Assembly: GCA_963575645.1 (NCBI GenBank)
Contig: OY754466.1
Coordinates: 2,148,001-2,212,000, forward strand
Length of the DNA stretch: 64,000 nucleotides
DNA from: Xanthostigma xanthostigma
Lineage: Eukaryota; Arthropoda; Insecta; Raphidioptera; Raphidiidae
Direction of reading: 5' to 3'
A program made the translations under genes and the position numbers. The notes under the pieces were generated by a model. It was not told where the DNA came from. It ran no database searches and saw only the letters and a list, made by a program, of their open reading frames with translations. Numbering within the stretch: position 1 is the first letter of the stretch; each line of letters starts with the position of its first letter. Shown piece after piece: positions 11,911 through 22,940 of the stretch.

Positions 11911-12636
11911 TTAAGGAGGTTGATGCGTTACAGTCCCAATCAAAAGTAAGTCGAATTCTAAATGGGAACTTTTCCATAATAAATTTTTACAAAAAGTTAT
12001 AAGTCGATGATACCAATAAATTATTGTCATAAAGGCATAAATAAATATATTTTTTTAATATTAATTAATTATATCAGTATTTTACTTAATGGACTAACTT
12101 TAGAATTTTTTGTACAAAGTTAGGTTAGAAAAACCAAATTTATGAAAATATCTGTATTTTACATATTTTTTGCAGTAAATATTTAAAAAAGAAATTAGAA
12201 GTAATAAAAATTAAAATTAAATGATAAATCATTAAAAAGTTGAAAATTCAGTTAAAATTGTTAAAATTGTCAAGAATAAAAGTCCAAAATCGAAAAGTGC
12301 TAAGGTTTAATAATTTTTTTTATTGATTAAAAGTCTCCTAATTAAATTGGAAAAAATATTAAAATATGTGTAAGACATCGATGCTTTACATAGTTAGTTT
12401 TCGGAACTGCTGACATTATTTGTTTATTTGCAAAAAATTGAAATGAACCGTTTGCATGCTAGGGTGACATATTTTCCATAAGACTACATATAAAAGTTTT
12501 TTTTAATTTTTAACTTTATAAATCTCCTAATGATTTTGGATTTTTTACAGAAAATTTTGCCATAAAAAAATCTTTTAAAAAAACTTTATTTCAGATTTTT
12601 TGTCATTATATTCGTAAAACGGCTCAACCTCCTTAA
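11911..12636 (+). mobile_element. MITE family L, copy 1 (TTAA-bounded)
   Basis: Terminal inverted motif TTAAGGAGGTTGA at the left and CTCAACCTCCTTAA at the right. About 726 bp, very AT-rich, no coding. TTAA is present at every intact end in the window, which fits a TTAA or TA target preference. A second full copy lies at 37188-37889 and a reverse partial copy at 43351-43735. Confidence 0.75.
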
Positions 12637-13590
12637 TGCATTTTACTTACAATTTAAATGCAATTTAACTTTTTCAGTGTATATTAGCCATTTGTTTTGT
12701 GAGTACACTCTAATTTTTTACATACAAGGACATAGATTGATAAAACAGAATATTTATATTCATAGATATTGAGTAAGCAGGCCAAAATACATTGATAAGA
12801 ATTTTTTTTAATATACCTACCAACAGGATTAAATACACGTTAAAGCTTAAAATGTTTCATTAAAATATGAGGAATTAGGCTTTTGAAAAAAAAATATTTA
12901 TCGATTTTTTTATTGTATTTTAAAACTTTATTATAAATAATATTGATAATCGATGCGAAAAACTTTCAAAAAACTTTTTTAAATTAATTATAAGCAATTT
13001 AAAATTGAAAAAATATTTAAAAAAATCACGTGACTGCAAACGCACTAAAATTGTTTTTGACAATTGTGACGTCATATTGTTAAAATGTGTATTGACTAAA
13101 ACTATCCTAAATTTAGTATAAAAAAATATTGTTGACAAGCACGATAACATTTAAGATTCGACATTTTTGATAAATTTCTTAATATATTGACTGTATTCAA
13201 TCAATGAGAGGTTAAAAGTGTTAAAATCTTTGATTAACACTGTGTCAATTGCATGTGATGATAATAGAAATTAATATTATGACGTCACATTATGTTCGGG
13301 AAATGTCGGCGCGTACTCGGAACTGAGTACAAAAATGTATTTTTAATTTGATATAACTTTTGAATTATAACGAAAATAAAAAAAAGAAAAATAGTTTTGT
13401 TATAAAACTCATATTCCATTTATGACAAAAAAAAATTTCATTCAAAAGCCCAATTGTTAAAAAAGTTCTTACCTCTAAAATATGTTCGGCCTGGATTTCA
13501 CGATCCAATTTTCTGGCAGTCGTTGTTATTAAACCTGAAACAAAAATAAATATTAGACTTGATTTCAAAAACATGAAAGAGATATTTTTT
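12637..13590. other. AT-rich DNA without recognisable genes
   Basis: Several short minus-strand open frames (12920-13150, 13365-13574) are low-complexity, rich in F, L, I and K. They show no family resemblance and are best treated as chance. Confidence 0.35.
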
Positions 13591-13603
13591 ATTCAGTTAT
13601 AGA

Positions 13604-13775
13604 CCAGCCTCGTGTGGAGCGATCTTTAGAGGAGACTTTGCCTCACATAGCGGTGCAAGTGTAGGTCGCAATGTTGGAGCTTTAGGTGGCGGTATGCAAA
13701 TCGGAAATGAACAAAAGGAAAACTGTACCGTTAAGAGTGATTCATTTGGGGCGCGGCTTCGGCGGATGTTGCCTT
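13604..13775 (+). pseudogene. possible RNase H-like LINE fragment (weak)
   Basis: One frame reads SYRPASCGAIFRGDF followed by GRNVGALGGG. The ASCGxIFRG wording recalls the start of retroelement RNase H domains of the plant-type LINE group (ASCGGIFRD). No catalytic acidic residues follow in order, and the frame soon loses similarity. It could be chance. Confidence 0.25.
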
Positions 13776-13879
13776 ATAGCGTAAAATACAATCCGACATT
13801 TTGCTTAACTCATGCAAGTTCTATCCTAAAGACGCCATATAGCCCAAGATCCCAGAGCCGCCAGACACAACCTATTTTT

Positions 13880-14636
13880 AAACGCTTTATATTAGTTTGG
13901 GTTGTAAATATGTATGTTGTATGTATGTTGTATGTATCTAACTATGTATGTAACTATGTGTAACGGAATCTTTGAGCATAATTTTCACCAATTTCCCGAA
14001 GTCTGATTAATTTGAAACTTTGCATACGTATCAAGGACCGATGACAATGCAATAATTTGATAACAGTTTCCCATTATCCTTATTAGGACCCCCAGGATTA
14101 ATAAATTCTTTTATAGATCCTCTGTAGTAAACGCTTTATTTTCACCAATTTCCCGAAGTCTGATTAATTTGAAACTTTGCATACGTATCAAGGACCGATG
14201 ACAATGCAATAATTTGATAACAGTTTCCCATTATCCTTATTAGGACCCCCAGGATTAATAAATTCTTTTCCCGAAGTCTGATTAATTTGAAACTTTGCAT
14301 ACGTATCAAGGACCGATGACAATGCAATAATTTGATAACAGTTTCCCATTATCCTTATTAGGACCCCCAGGATTAATAAATTCTTTTATAGATCCTCAAA
14401 CTAAAAAGTGAAAAATAAAATATAGTTTAAAAAAAACTAAAAAACACGCTTTATATCGGACTAAAAAGTAAAAAATAATTGTTTTAAAATAAGCTTAAAA
14501 AGCGTTGGGCGCTTTGTTCCACATTTTCGTACATCGAGCGCCCAACGCTTTTTAAGCTTATTTTAAAACAATTATTTTTTACTTTTTAGTCCGATATAAA
14601 GCGTGTTTTTTAGTTTTTTTTAAACTATATTTTATT
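13880..14636 (+). mobile_element. family E element nested in the foldback's left arm
   Basis: Begins CGCTTTATATTAGTTTGGG and contains a 118-157-bp segment (CCCGAAGTCTGATTAATTTG) three times, at 13995, 14152 and 14270. It ends in a hairpin of about 110-bp arms (14402-14640) whose stem carries AACACGCTTTATATCGGACT. Comparison with the intact right arm gives a probable 5-bp duplication, TTAAA. Confidence 0.7.
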
Positions 14637-15450
14637 AAATAAATGAAACCTTACGTTTTGAGTAGTGTTTTATGTACTTAGAACGCTTGGCGTACCTCCA
14701 TCATTGAGTCTGTGACAAATGTACAGGTACCAGGTGAGAAAGGTGAGTAAAAATAAGAGTCACTTAATTTAAATTTAAATGGCTGATATTTATATATGTT
14801 TTGTAAAATATCACTATAAATTAGTATCCAGTATCGCCAGTCACTTTCCGCTGACCACAACTTCTGACAGACGCTTTAAAGCTCAGAGAAAAATTAATGA
14901 ACTTCACTTATTTTTAAATGCTTGATTTTTATATACAATATATATGTTATTCAGACAACTATTACAAAATTATATTTCAAAAGCCTATTGTAATGACCAA
15001 ACATCCCCCCAGACGTAAAAAATAGTCATAAAGCTCTCGCGCTCATACTTATAGCTGACTATTTTTTACGTCTGGGGGATGTTTGGTCATTACAATTTGT
15101 CTGGCTGTTGAAATATAATTTTGTAATAGTTGTATGAATGACATATATATAGAAAAATCAAGCATTTAAAAATAAGTGAAGTTCATTAATTTTTCTCTGA
15201 GCTTTAAAGCGTCTGTCAGAAGTTGTGGCCAGCGGAAAGTGACTGGCGATACTGGATAGGTACTAATTTTTAGTGATATTTTACAAAACATATATAAATA
15301 TCAGCCATTTAAATTTAAATTAAGTGACTCTTATTTTTACTCACCTTTCTCACTTGGTACCTGTACATTTGTCACAGACTCAATGATGGAGGTATGCCTA
15401 GCGTTCTAAGTACATAAAACACTACTCAAAACGTAAGGTTTCATTTATTT
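14637..15450. repeat. long near-perfect inverted repeat, arms ~394 bp
   Basis: The left arm (14637-15030) and right arm (15056-15450) are complementary with few mismatches around a 25-nt loop. Inner ends are CAGACGTAAAAAATAGTCA and its complement. If transcribed it would form a very long hairpin RNA. No gene is encoded. Confidence 0.85.
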
Positions 15451-15865
15451 AAAAATAGGTTGTGTCTGGCGGCTCTGGGATCTTACTCTAATAGCTGGAC
15501 CTAGCCAGCATAGAGGTGCGTCTGTTAGTCTGTGAACACGATACAGGTCAAACGGATGAGCGGATTGAAACCAAATTTTGGGAGGATGTTTGGTATGCAA
15601 ATATGAAGAGCCCTATTGTTTTTGAGGAAAATCGACGCATGCGCAGAAGAGATATATGCTATAACGGTGTTTTTTATATAATAATGGTATACTTTTCATA
15701 ACGGCTTATTATTCTATTTATTTTTTAAAGAAAGTTTCGTTAAAAACATTTTTTTCTAAACTTTATAGTTTCGGTAATATTTTGAAAATAAAAAAAAATC
15801 AGCCGCTCTTTTGTTTTATGGATCTGTCAGAAATAAACTAGTTCGGCATGTTTTGATTAATTTTT

Positions 15866-17357
15866 AGGGTTCCGTACCCGAAGGGTGCTCAAACGGGACC
15901 CTATTACTAAGCCTCCGCTGTCCGTCTGTCCGTCTGTCTGTCTGTCTGTCAGCGGGCTGTATCTCAAGAACCGTAATTGGTAGAGAGTTGAAATTTTCAC
16001 AGAGTGTGTATTTCTATTGCCGCTAGAACAACAAATAATTAAAAACCCCCCAAAACTCCCAAAAGAGGAGCAAACTAAGTTTTTTGCTTATAATTCGCTC
16101 AATTTAAATCAGATCGTTTCGAGACCTGTCTTAAACGAAAGAGGAGAAAATTTTACATAGATTTTGTATAACAGAATTCGTCGAAACACTTTTTTTGTAC
16201 AGCTTTATATAGAAATATAATGTATAAATTCAATTTTGTCTAATCCATAGCATACACGGAGATCGTCTGTCTTCGTTTGTTGCATAGTGTACTATGGGAA
16301 TTTAAATATTGCGTATGTTTTGTCTTAAAAAAAAAGATTGCATTTGTTCAAAAACGAATGTCATTTCAAATATTAGTCAGTCTTTTGACATTAGTATTTT
16401 TTTGCAACGCCTTCTGAGTTAACAATTTGAATAACTAATTTTAATTATTAGAACATATTGCTTTGACAGATGCAAACGTCATTTTTTACATTTTTTACCA
16501 TTCCAACACCATGGATGAGCGGAATGAAACCAAATTTTGGGAGGATGTTTGATATGCAAATATGAAGAGGCCTATTGTTTTTCAGAGACGTCGGCGCAAG
16601 CGCAAAAGAAATATATATTATAATGTTGTTTTTATAAGATAATAGTATACTTTTTATAAAGGCGTATTATTTTGTTTTACAGGAGTTTTGTAAAATAAAT
16701 TTTTGAAAAAAATCGGCGCATGCGTAGAAGAAATATATACTATAAGGCTGTTTTTTTATATAATAACGGTATACTTTTCATTACGGTTTATTATTCTATC
16801 TATGTTTACAAAAGCTTTGTAATTTTTTTGGGAAAAATTGGCGCATGCGCAAAAGAAATATATGCAATAACGTTGTTTTATATAATAATAGTATATATTT
16901 CATAATGGTTTATTATTCTATTTTAAAAGAAAGTTTTGTAAAAAGTTTTAGGGGGAAAGGCGGCGCATGCGCAGAAGAGATATGTGCTATAACATTGTTT
17001 TTATATAATAATGGTATACGTTTCATAATGGTTTAATATTCTAAAGTTTTGTATTTTTTTTTTTTTTGGGGAAATCGGCGCATGCGCAACAGAGATATTT
17101 GCCATAACGTTGTTATTTGATATAATGGTATATTTATCAAAACCTTATATTATTTTATTCTACAAGAAATTTTTGTAAAAAAACGCCGGGGTGAATTATG
17201 TAAAATTTCACGCCTTGAAATTCTTGAACTACTTGCATACTCCCACTGGTTACATATTGTTATAGCGCCTCTCTTGTTTCTTTTACAAAAGTATTTAAAA
17301 AGTACATAGTGTACGGAACCCTTCGTGTGCGAGTCCGACTCGCACTTGACCGGTTTT
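15866..17357 (+). mobile_element. inserted element bounded by GGGTTCCGTACC / GGTACGGAACCC-type ends
   Basis: Left end AGGGTTCCGTACCCGAAGGG, then (CCGTCTGT)n; right end TGTACGGAACCCTTCGTGTG with GTGCGAGTCCGACTCGCACT. I associate this pair of end sequences with a repeat common in moth and butterfly genomes. It contains a minisatellite. The segment at 16080-16545 recurs at 49222-49665. No transposase or reverse transcriptase is readable. Confidence 0.6.
16585..17185 (+). repeat. minisatellite, ~5 units of 115-127 bp
   Basis: Each unit contains a variant of GGCGCATGCGCAGAAGAGAT followed by an AT-rich stretch with ATAATAATGGTATAC. Units start near 16585, 16712, 16836, 16960 and 17075. A further single unit lies outside the inserted element near 15634. 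The short open frames here only reflect the repeat. Confidence 0.75.
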
Positions 17358-17570
17358 ATTACATGACGTGGAACATATTATATATAAGTAACCATGGCAA
17401 CGAATAGCAAATATCGTATTGAATACTAGCCATTACTCGCGTCACCTCACACGATATCAGAAATTTTATTTTCTTTATTATAATTAAATGTTAACATTTT
17501 TGAAGTTGGAATGGTCCCGTCGCCCGATTGACTAGAATTTTTTTAAGGTTCTGGTTAAATATAAATGACG

Positions 17571-18072
17571 TTTTTGATATTGTCATAACGTAAATTTGTT
17601 TTTGTTAAGCAAATTGCTGTATGGATGAATCGCAACCTAGCATCTTTCAATTTTAATATAATACCGACTGCAACCCTAAAAGTCGTTTCCAAAAGAGTTG
17701 GCTTGTAAGTTGGCTTCTCGAGTCGCAAATGCTGTTAGACAATAAGAGCACATACATTATAACACAGCTTTTTAATTCCTTTGACTAGCGAACCGTGCGG
17801 AAGTGCGTAGCTACCTACGTATCTGTCAGAATGCCGCACCGTGTTATCTACCATCCACGGCTCTCTACTTCCTAAAGAAGATGGACGCATTCACTACAGA
17901 AACAAACAAGCTGCAAAACAACGCTTGTATAGTACATGGCGCGTTAAGTAGCTTTGCTTGTAGATTCCTTGTAGTTAGTCGGTGTTCAAGACAATCGTTT
18001 TTGAGCACCAATAATTGTTAAGGCTATACTAACACCAATCATGTCATATGATCTCAATTCTCAGGTTAGTTA
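17571..18072. other. unassigned DNA
   Basis: The open frame at 17803-18021 (72 codons) shows no motif or family resemblance. Nothing else supported. Confidence 0.3.
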
Positions 18073-18979
18073 ATAGTACAATCAATCTGGCGAAAAAAAA
18101 ATCATTTCGTATCAAAACCACCCAAAAAGGTGAAACTTGGTGAGTCGTTATAGAATGATGAAAAAAAGGTTACCTGGCAATGGCCACCTGGTACCTGTTC
18201 AAATAGTCAAAAAAAACTCAAAAATATTTTGAAATGCATTTTTCTCAAAAACTATGCATTTTACAGAAAAATTTATTGAACAAAAAATGTAGAGGGCATC
18301 GTTATCTACAATTAATGTCATTGGTGCTATGTTGTACAACAAAAAATGTGCGCAGTAGGTGGCGCTTAAGTGCTAAAAAAAGTGTTTTTCCACTTTTTTG
18401 CCCTGAAATTTTCATTTTTCAGTTACGATTCAAATCGAAAAATTGTTCCTTTTTATTTTATAAACAACTTTTATTTCAACATTTTTTTCATACAACTTAC
18501 TTTTCATACAACTTATTTTCACTTCAACAAGCTGCAGCTCTGAAACGGTAAGTTGTATGAAAAAAATGTTGAAATAAAAGTTGTTTATAAAATAAAAAGG
18601 AACAATTTTTCCATTTGAATCGTAACTGAAAAATGAAAATTTCAGGGCAAAAAAGTGGAAAAACACTTTTTTTAGCACTTAAGCGCCACCTACTGCGCAC
18701 ATTTTTTGTTGTACAACATAGCACCAATGACATTAATTGTAGGTAACGATGCCCTCTACATTTTTTGTTCAATAATTTTTTCTGTAAAATGGATAGTTTT
18801 CGAGAAAAATGCATTTCAAAATATTTTTGAGTTTTTTTTTGACTATTTAAACAGGTATTTGAACAAGTACCAGGTGGCCATTGCCAGGTAACCTTTTTTT
18901 TCATCATTCTCTAACGACTCACCAAGTTTCACCTTTTTGGGTGGTTTTGTTGAGGTTTTTGCCAGATTGACTGTACTAT
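18073..18979. repeat. long inverted repeat, arms ~430 bp
   Basis: Left arm 18073-18505 and right arm 18547-18979 are close reverse complements around a spacer of about 41 nt containing a small TTCATACAACTTA duplication. Outer ends read TAGTACA/TGTACTA. Because of the symmetry, opposite strands encode nearly the same open frame (18234-18551 plus, 18524-18907 minus). Those frames are a by-product of the palindrome, not genes. Confidence 0.85.
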
Positions 18980-18986
18980 AATTACA

Positions 18987-19229
18987 ATGACATTTTTTAT
19001 AAAAAAATCACCCACCGAATTGCAGGAAAACAAAACAGAAGCCTATAAAACTATTAAGCATTTCCTTACATTACACGACATAGCGTGTGAATCTGAAGTC
19101 CGAGCCGGCGGAAGTCCAATGTCCAAATCGGACATAGGACTTTCAGCGGTTCCCAGGCTTCAGCCATGCCTGATAAAAGGAGAAAGATCGATCGCTCGGG
19201 ATGGTTGGCAGGCAGTTCATTTTATCTAA
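18987..19229 (+). other. 80-codon open frame, unrecognised
   Basis: The frame begins MTFFIKKSPTELQENKTEAY and has ordinary composition, unlike the repeat-derived frames nearby. It starts 8 bp after the giant hairpin. I recognise no domain. It could be a decayed exon or chance; there is no splice or promoter evidence. Confidence 0.2.
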
Positions 19230-20690
19230 ATTATAATTTTCGATTTGCCGCGTACCAATAATAAAGGTTCGTAGTGGAAATTAATTACCTACGCGAAATT
19301 CCTGGAGTTTTCTTTTTTATTTAGGTATACAACATTCTTTAACCGAATATTTATTAATGTTTTATGAATTAAAAATATTGTATAAGTACAGAATTTTTCA
19401 ATAAATTCAAATAATAAGTGCATATTAGTACTTCAGGAGCTATTCTAGCGTTCACAGAAAAATAATATATACCTTGCGAAGGAAAAAAATGAAAGAATAT
19501 TGAAAAATTATAAAAGAGAACTTAACTCAATTTTTAAAGAATTCAAATAACATAAAACATATATGTGGTCATAAGGCAAATTCGTTTATGTCAAATTTTT
19601 ACTTTTTCTTTCTTCGTGGAGATTTCTGAAGTGGAATTACGCAGGGTAGAGTGAATTTGATTCGTAATCTGCAGAGGTGTAGCCGCAGCAATGCGTTCAT
19701 ATAGTCGCGCCCACTTAGAAACGCATTCCAGATTGCTAAATCATTGTCTGCACGACTCTGGAGTTAGGCGGAGCATTGCCAGACGAGAGTGGCGTATACA
19801 AATTTAAGAGTCAGAATAAAGTGTGGCATTGAAAGAACTGCACATGAAAAATTTGTATTTCCCAAAATACGCATTTTTTTTAAAAGTTTCAAATTTTTTA
19901 ACGAATCGATGAACTATTATTAACGAGCTAGGCTACTATAGTTTTTAGGTTATATTTCGTGCGTAATACTACGACTCGTGTGACATTAAAACTCACTAGC
20001 TCTCGTTTTAAACAGATATCATTATATTTCAGTCCTTCTTCACCGAAAATTATGATCATGATGTCATTCTATTCAGAATGACATCTAGGTAGAAACTTTT
20101 TGAAAAAAATTGAAGAGGGGGAAAATTGCAAAAGTTATACACTTTAGTAAAAGAAAAAAAAGGGGTTATTGCAGATATCTGAAATCTTAAATAAGATTTT
20201 GAAAGAGCAGGAAACTTCCTACAAAAAAAGTCCCATCTTCCGGAACTCTGCCGCACCAATATCATTATGCAACTAGATATAGGTACAATTAGAAAATATT
20301 GTAAAAAAGTTACATAAACGTTTTTGCCGTTTGGTCACAGATATGGTATGGCAGTATATGTATATAGGTATATTGTGTGAATGCAAAAGCGAAGAAATAA
20401 AATTAATTTAAACTTTAAAGAACAGAAAATACGTTTTGATAATATAATAAAGTTGTCAGAGAGAAATATTATTATTAAAATTTTATTCTTCGATGAACAA
20501 AATTCGACTCTGTAGTTCTTTAAATACAGGATATAAAGAAGACGTGGAGGATAATTCAAAACTTTCATAAATTACAGCCCCCCCCCACCATCCTACTAAC
20601 GGAAACATGTATTGCATTATATAAACTCAATATAATATATAGGGTGACCTTCTACAGTAGGTCGCCAGCTTATTTCTGCGAGAATAGCAG
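19230..20690. other. unassigned DNA
   Basis: Holds a moderately GC-rich stretch near 19630-19810 that has no long frame, and AT-rich flanks. No repeat partner was seen within the window. Confidence 0.3.
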
Positions 20691-20696
20691 ATTATA

Positions 20697-21000
20697 TAGT
20701 GATGTGTCGCTCCTGAGTGAGTCGTTCATAATGAATGACTCCCTTCTCAGAGCGGAGCGAGTCGATCTTTTTTTTGTGAATGACTCGCTCCGAGCGCCAT
20801 TGCTCTGTGCTGAGCTGTTCTGTACTGTTGCATTCGCACATTTACAGAGCGCACACAGCACAGGCCACAGAGGCACTAGTGAATTTTGCACGTACGGAGT
20901 TATCTTTGTTGAGTCATTTAATGTTGAATGACACACTGTAAATGTAATAGTACTAAGCTTACAGTGACTTAAACCATTCATGCTGTGATCGGGCGAGGCG
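20697..21000 (+). mobile_element. hAT-like element family O, copy 1
   Basis: Begins TAGTGATGTGTCGCTCC, the mirror image of the ACACATCACTA end at 42348. The interior CATTCGCACATTTACAGAGC and TTTTGCACGTACGGAGTTAT is shared with 24975-25310 and 41792-42348. No 3' terminus is visible here. Confidence 0.6.
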
Positions 21001-21056
21001 AACGGAAGTTGAGAGGGAGATATAAGATAGTGAATATAGAAAGAGGATGACAAATA

Positions 21057-21310
21057 CTTCACTGGCTAGTGGCGCCATCAGGTGGCCGAAAATATAAGCA
21101 GTACTAACAATACAATAACACATACTTTACTTGCCAGTGGCGCTATCGGGTGACAGAAAAAAGTAATATTTTGTTCAATACATTAATTAATATTCTATGT
21201 TTAAAGTGATTAAAATTGTAAATTCATTTTAAAGTTCATATTTTCTGTGTAATTTTACTAAATGCTCATCGTGTTTACTTTTAATGATTTTGTTAATCAT
21301 TTTTAAGCTC
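21057..21310 (-). repeat. inverted copy of the 895-1350 repeat
   Basis: ACTTCACTGGCTAGTGGCGC, GGTGGCCGAAAATATAAGCA and AGTGGCGCTATCGGGTGACA match the left-end repeat in the opposite orientation. Confidence 0.65.
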
Positions 21311-21584
21311 TAAGTAACAATGTTAATGAGAAACACACGTCTTCTGGATAACAAGACGGCCAAAGGGTTATATTTATACCTAAATTAAATTTCATTTAGT
21401 AAATGAGTTAAACTCAGAACACTACGTCAAGGATTTCAAACAAATAAAACAACTGCACATGTAATTATTCAAGTTAGTTACGGCTTTTCCATGTTCCAAA
21501 TATAAATTTAAAATTACTTACAAAATTTCTACTTTGAAATTAGCGTCTAAATAATAAGAGATACATTAAAAAAAAAGATAATAG
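21311..21584. other. AT-rich spacer
   Basis: Nothing supported. Confidence 0.3.
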
Positions 21585-22031
21585 CAGTGTGAACTCTATA
21601 TAGCAACACTCAAGGGACTGTGCACTTTGTGGCGTTATTTAGAGTTGTCGTTAAACGGAGAGAAGAAATAATCCATTTTTCTCGTCGATACACAAAGATT
21701 TTCTTTCACTCGCCATGTTCACAGTTTGCAAGTTTGTGGGCAACTAAGAATATGATAACTTATCGATAAGCAGCTGAGCTAAACATATGACAGATATTCT
21801 CAACAAACAAAAGAACGTATTTCTTAGAATCTTCGGTACGCATGATGCCGACAACAAAGCAATAAAATAACAAACAAGTACTCTTTATTGCTTTAATGAT
21901 GACGTATTGTTGTCGTTATTTAGAGTGTATCATCGTATGAGCGACAAGGTAAACCAACTAGAGTTAAGTAAATTCGACATTTTAAAGGAGTTTGTCGTTA
22001 TATCGAGTGACGTTAAATGGAGTTTACACTG
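21585..22031. mobile_element. pogo-like MITE family H, copy 1
   Basis: Ends are CAGTGTGAACTC and GAGTTTACACTG, the latter followed by TA. This fits a Tc1/mariner-pogo type TIR. The interior is shared with 60093-60546 and, truncated, with 50639 and 53018. About 120 bp downstream (to 22150) is also shared with the sequence after 60546. Either the true element is longer or both sit in the same older repeat. Confidence 0.6.
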
Positions 22032-22207
22032 TATGTTGCAAAATTTTGAAATGTCAATTTTCACTAAAATTTGTACCATTCCCCGTTTATGTTTTTGAAT
22101 TGCTCTGTAAAAGATAGTAATGACTAAGGTCAAAAAACAGCCAGGAATATAAAAAAATTACCAAAAAACTCCTGTTTGCACATATTCTGTTAAAATAATA
22201 ATATTAA

Positions 22208-22884
22208 CTAGTGTGACCTGTGCGAGTTATTCGCACTAAATAAGTATAATAATTATCCTTCAATAAATAAAATTATTATTTATTGAAGAGTTCTAATCAG
22301 ACGTTAATCAAAGATTTGTATAATAATTATCACTTTACAAAATTATATTTTAAATATGATTGCAGGTATTCAATTCGTTTCTAATTTTTCACACTGCTTA
22401 TAACGTTCTTCTTTTTGTTGTATTACAATATGAAGCTCAGATGACAGATCGAAGAAATATTTTACTAAAATTGTCATATAGAGGCGCAAGTAGCAAAAGC
22501 GTTGAGCTAAGCCGTCAGATGGCATCATGCAGCATTGCTGTGACGTTGTTCAGCGTTGCTCGCTGTTTCAAAATTCCAGCCGTCAGATGGCAGTATGCAG
22601 TATTGTGTCTGTTGTATTACAATATGAAGGTTAGATGACAGATCGAAGATGTTAACGTTGTTTTAAAATTAAAGCCGTTAGATGGCAGACGTTGTTAAGC
22701 GTTGCTGTATTTTAATTAATTTACAAAAACAAAAGCAATAATAAATTTTTTAGTTGTCGATGTCAGTAGAGCAAGCAATTATCTGTAAAATGATATACCT
22801 ACCATAATTTATGTGGAGAAATTGTGAGTTTTTTTCTAAAAAGGGAGGCAAACATCTTTAACCTTAGCGTATTAATATATATGA
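22208..22884 (-). mobile_element. non-autonomous Helitron HelA, copy 3
   Basis: On the minus strand it starts A|TC at 22884 and ends CTAG|T at 22208. The hairpin has one change (TGCGAGTTATTCGCAC). It is longer than its relatives (677 bp) because a 60-bp fragment is inserted at 22258-22317. Confidence 0.9.
22258..22317. mobile_element. 60-bp fragment nested in Helitron copy 3
   Basis: The sequence CTTCAATAAATAAAATT...TTCTAATCAGACGTTAATC joins the two ends of foldback family B with the middle missing. It is flanked by GTATAATAATTATC on both sides (22244-22257 and 22318-22331), a 14-bp duplication of Helitron sequence. Confidence 0.75.
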
Positions 22885-22940
22885 TATTAATAATAATAAT
22901 GCGTTTAACGTCTGTTTCTCGACATAATGTGATAACAGAG
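22885..22940 (-). mobile_element. SINE (family S) 3' tail fragment
   Basis: (TAA)n followed by GCGTTTAACGTCTGTTTCTC and GACATAATGTGATAACAG, the 3' end of the SINE family in reverse. It starts exactly at the Helitron boundary, so the Helitron probably inserted into the SINE tail. Confidence 0.6.

Larger units (their letters stand above)
13842..15490. mobile_element. large foldback element, left arm interrupted by family E
   Basis: The outermost arms AGATCCCAGAGCCGCCAGAC (from about 13848) and its complement (ending about 15484) bracket everything between. The left arm is cut after ACACAACCTATTTTTAAA by 13880-14636 and resumes at 14637. The right arm is uninterrupted, giving the pre-insertion sequence. 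Total arm length without the insertion is about 430 bp. Confidence 0.8.
15500..17570 (+). mobile_element. repeat family C copy, interrupted by a ~1.5-kb insertion
   Basis: The parts at 15500-15865 and 17358-17570 together match the uninterrupted reverse copy at about 30290-30735, and the 3' part matches 32090-32251. Shared sequences include GATCTGTCAGAAATAAACTA, ACATGACGTGGAACATATTA and GAATGGTCCCGTCGCCC. Class unknown. Confidence 0.65.

Noticed and set aside
16720-17036. Small proteins beginning MRRRN/MRKRN
   Set aside because: They arise from the GCGCATGCGC minisatellite unit and have no other coding evidence.
18234-18907. Two related protein genes on opposite strands
   Set aside because: They are mirror translations of one inverted repeat.
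20644-21062. Overlapping 95- and 130-codon frames on opposite strands
   Set aside because: They lie in hAT-like family O, with no conserved frame in the copies at 24975 and 41792.
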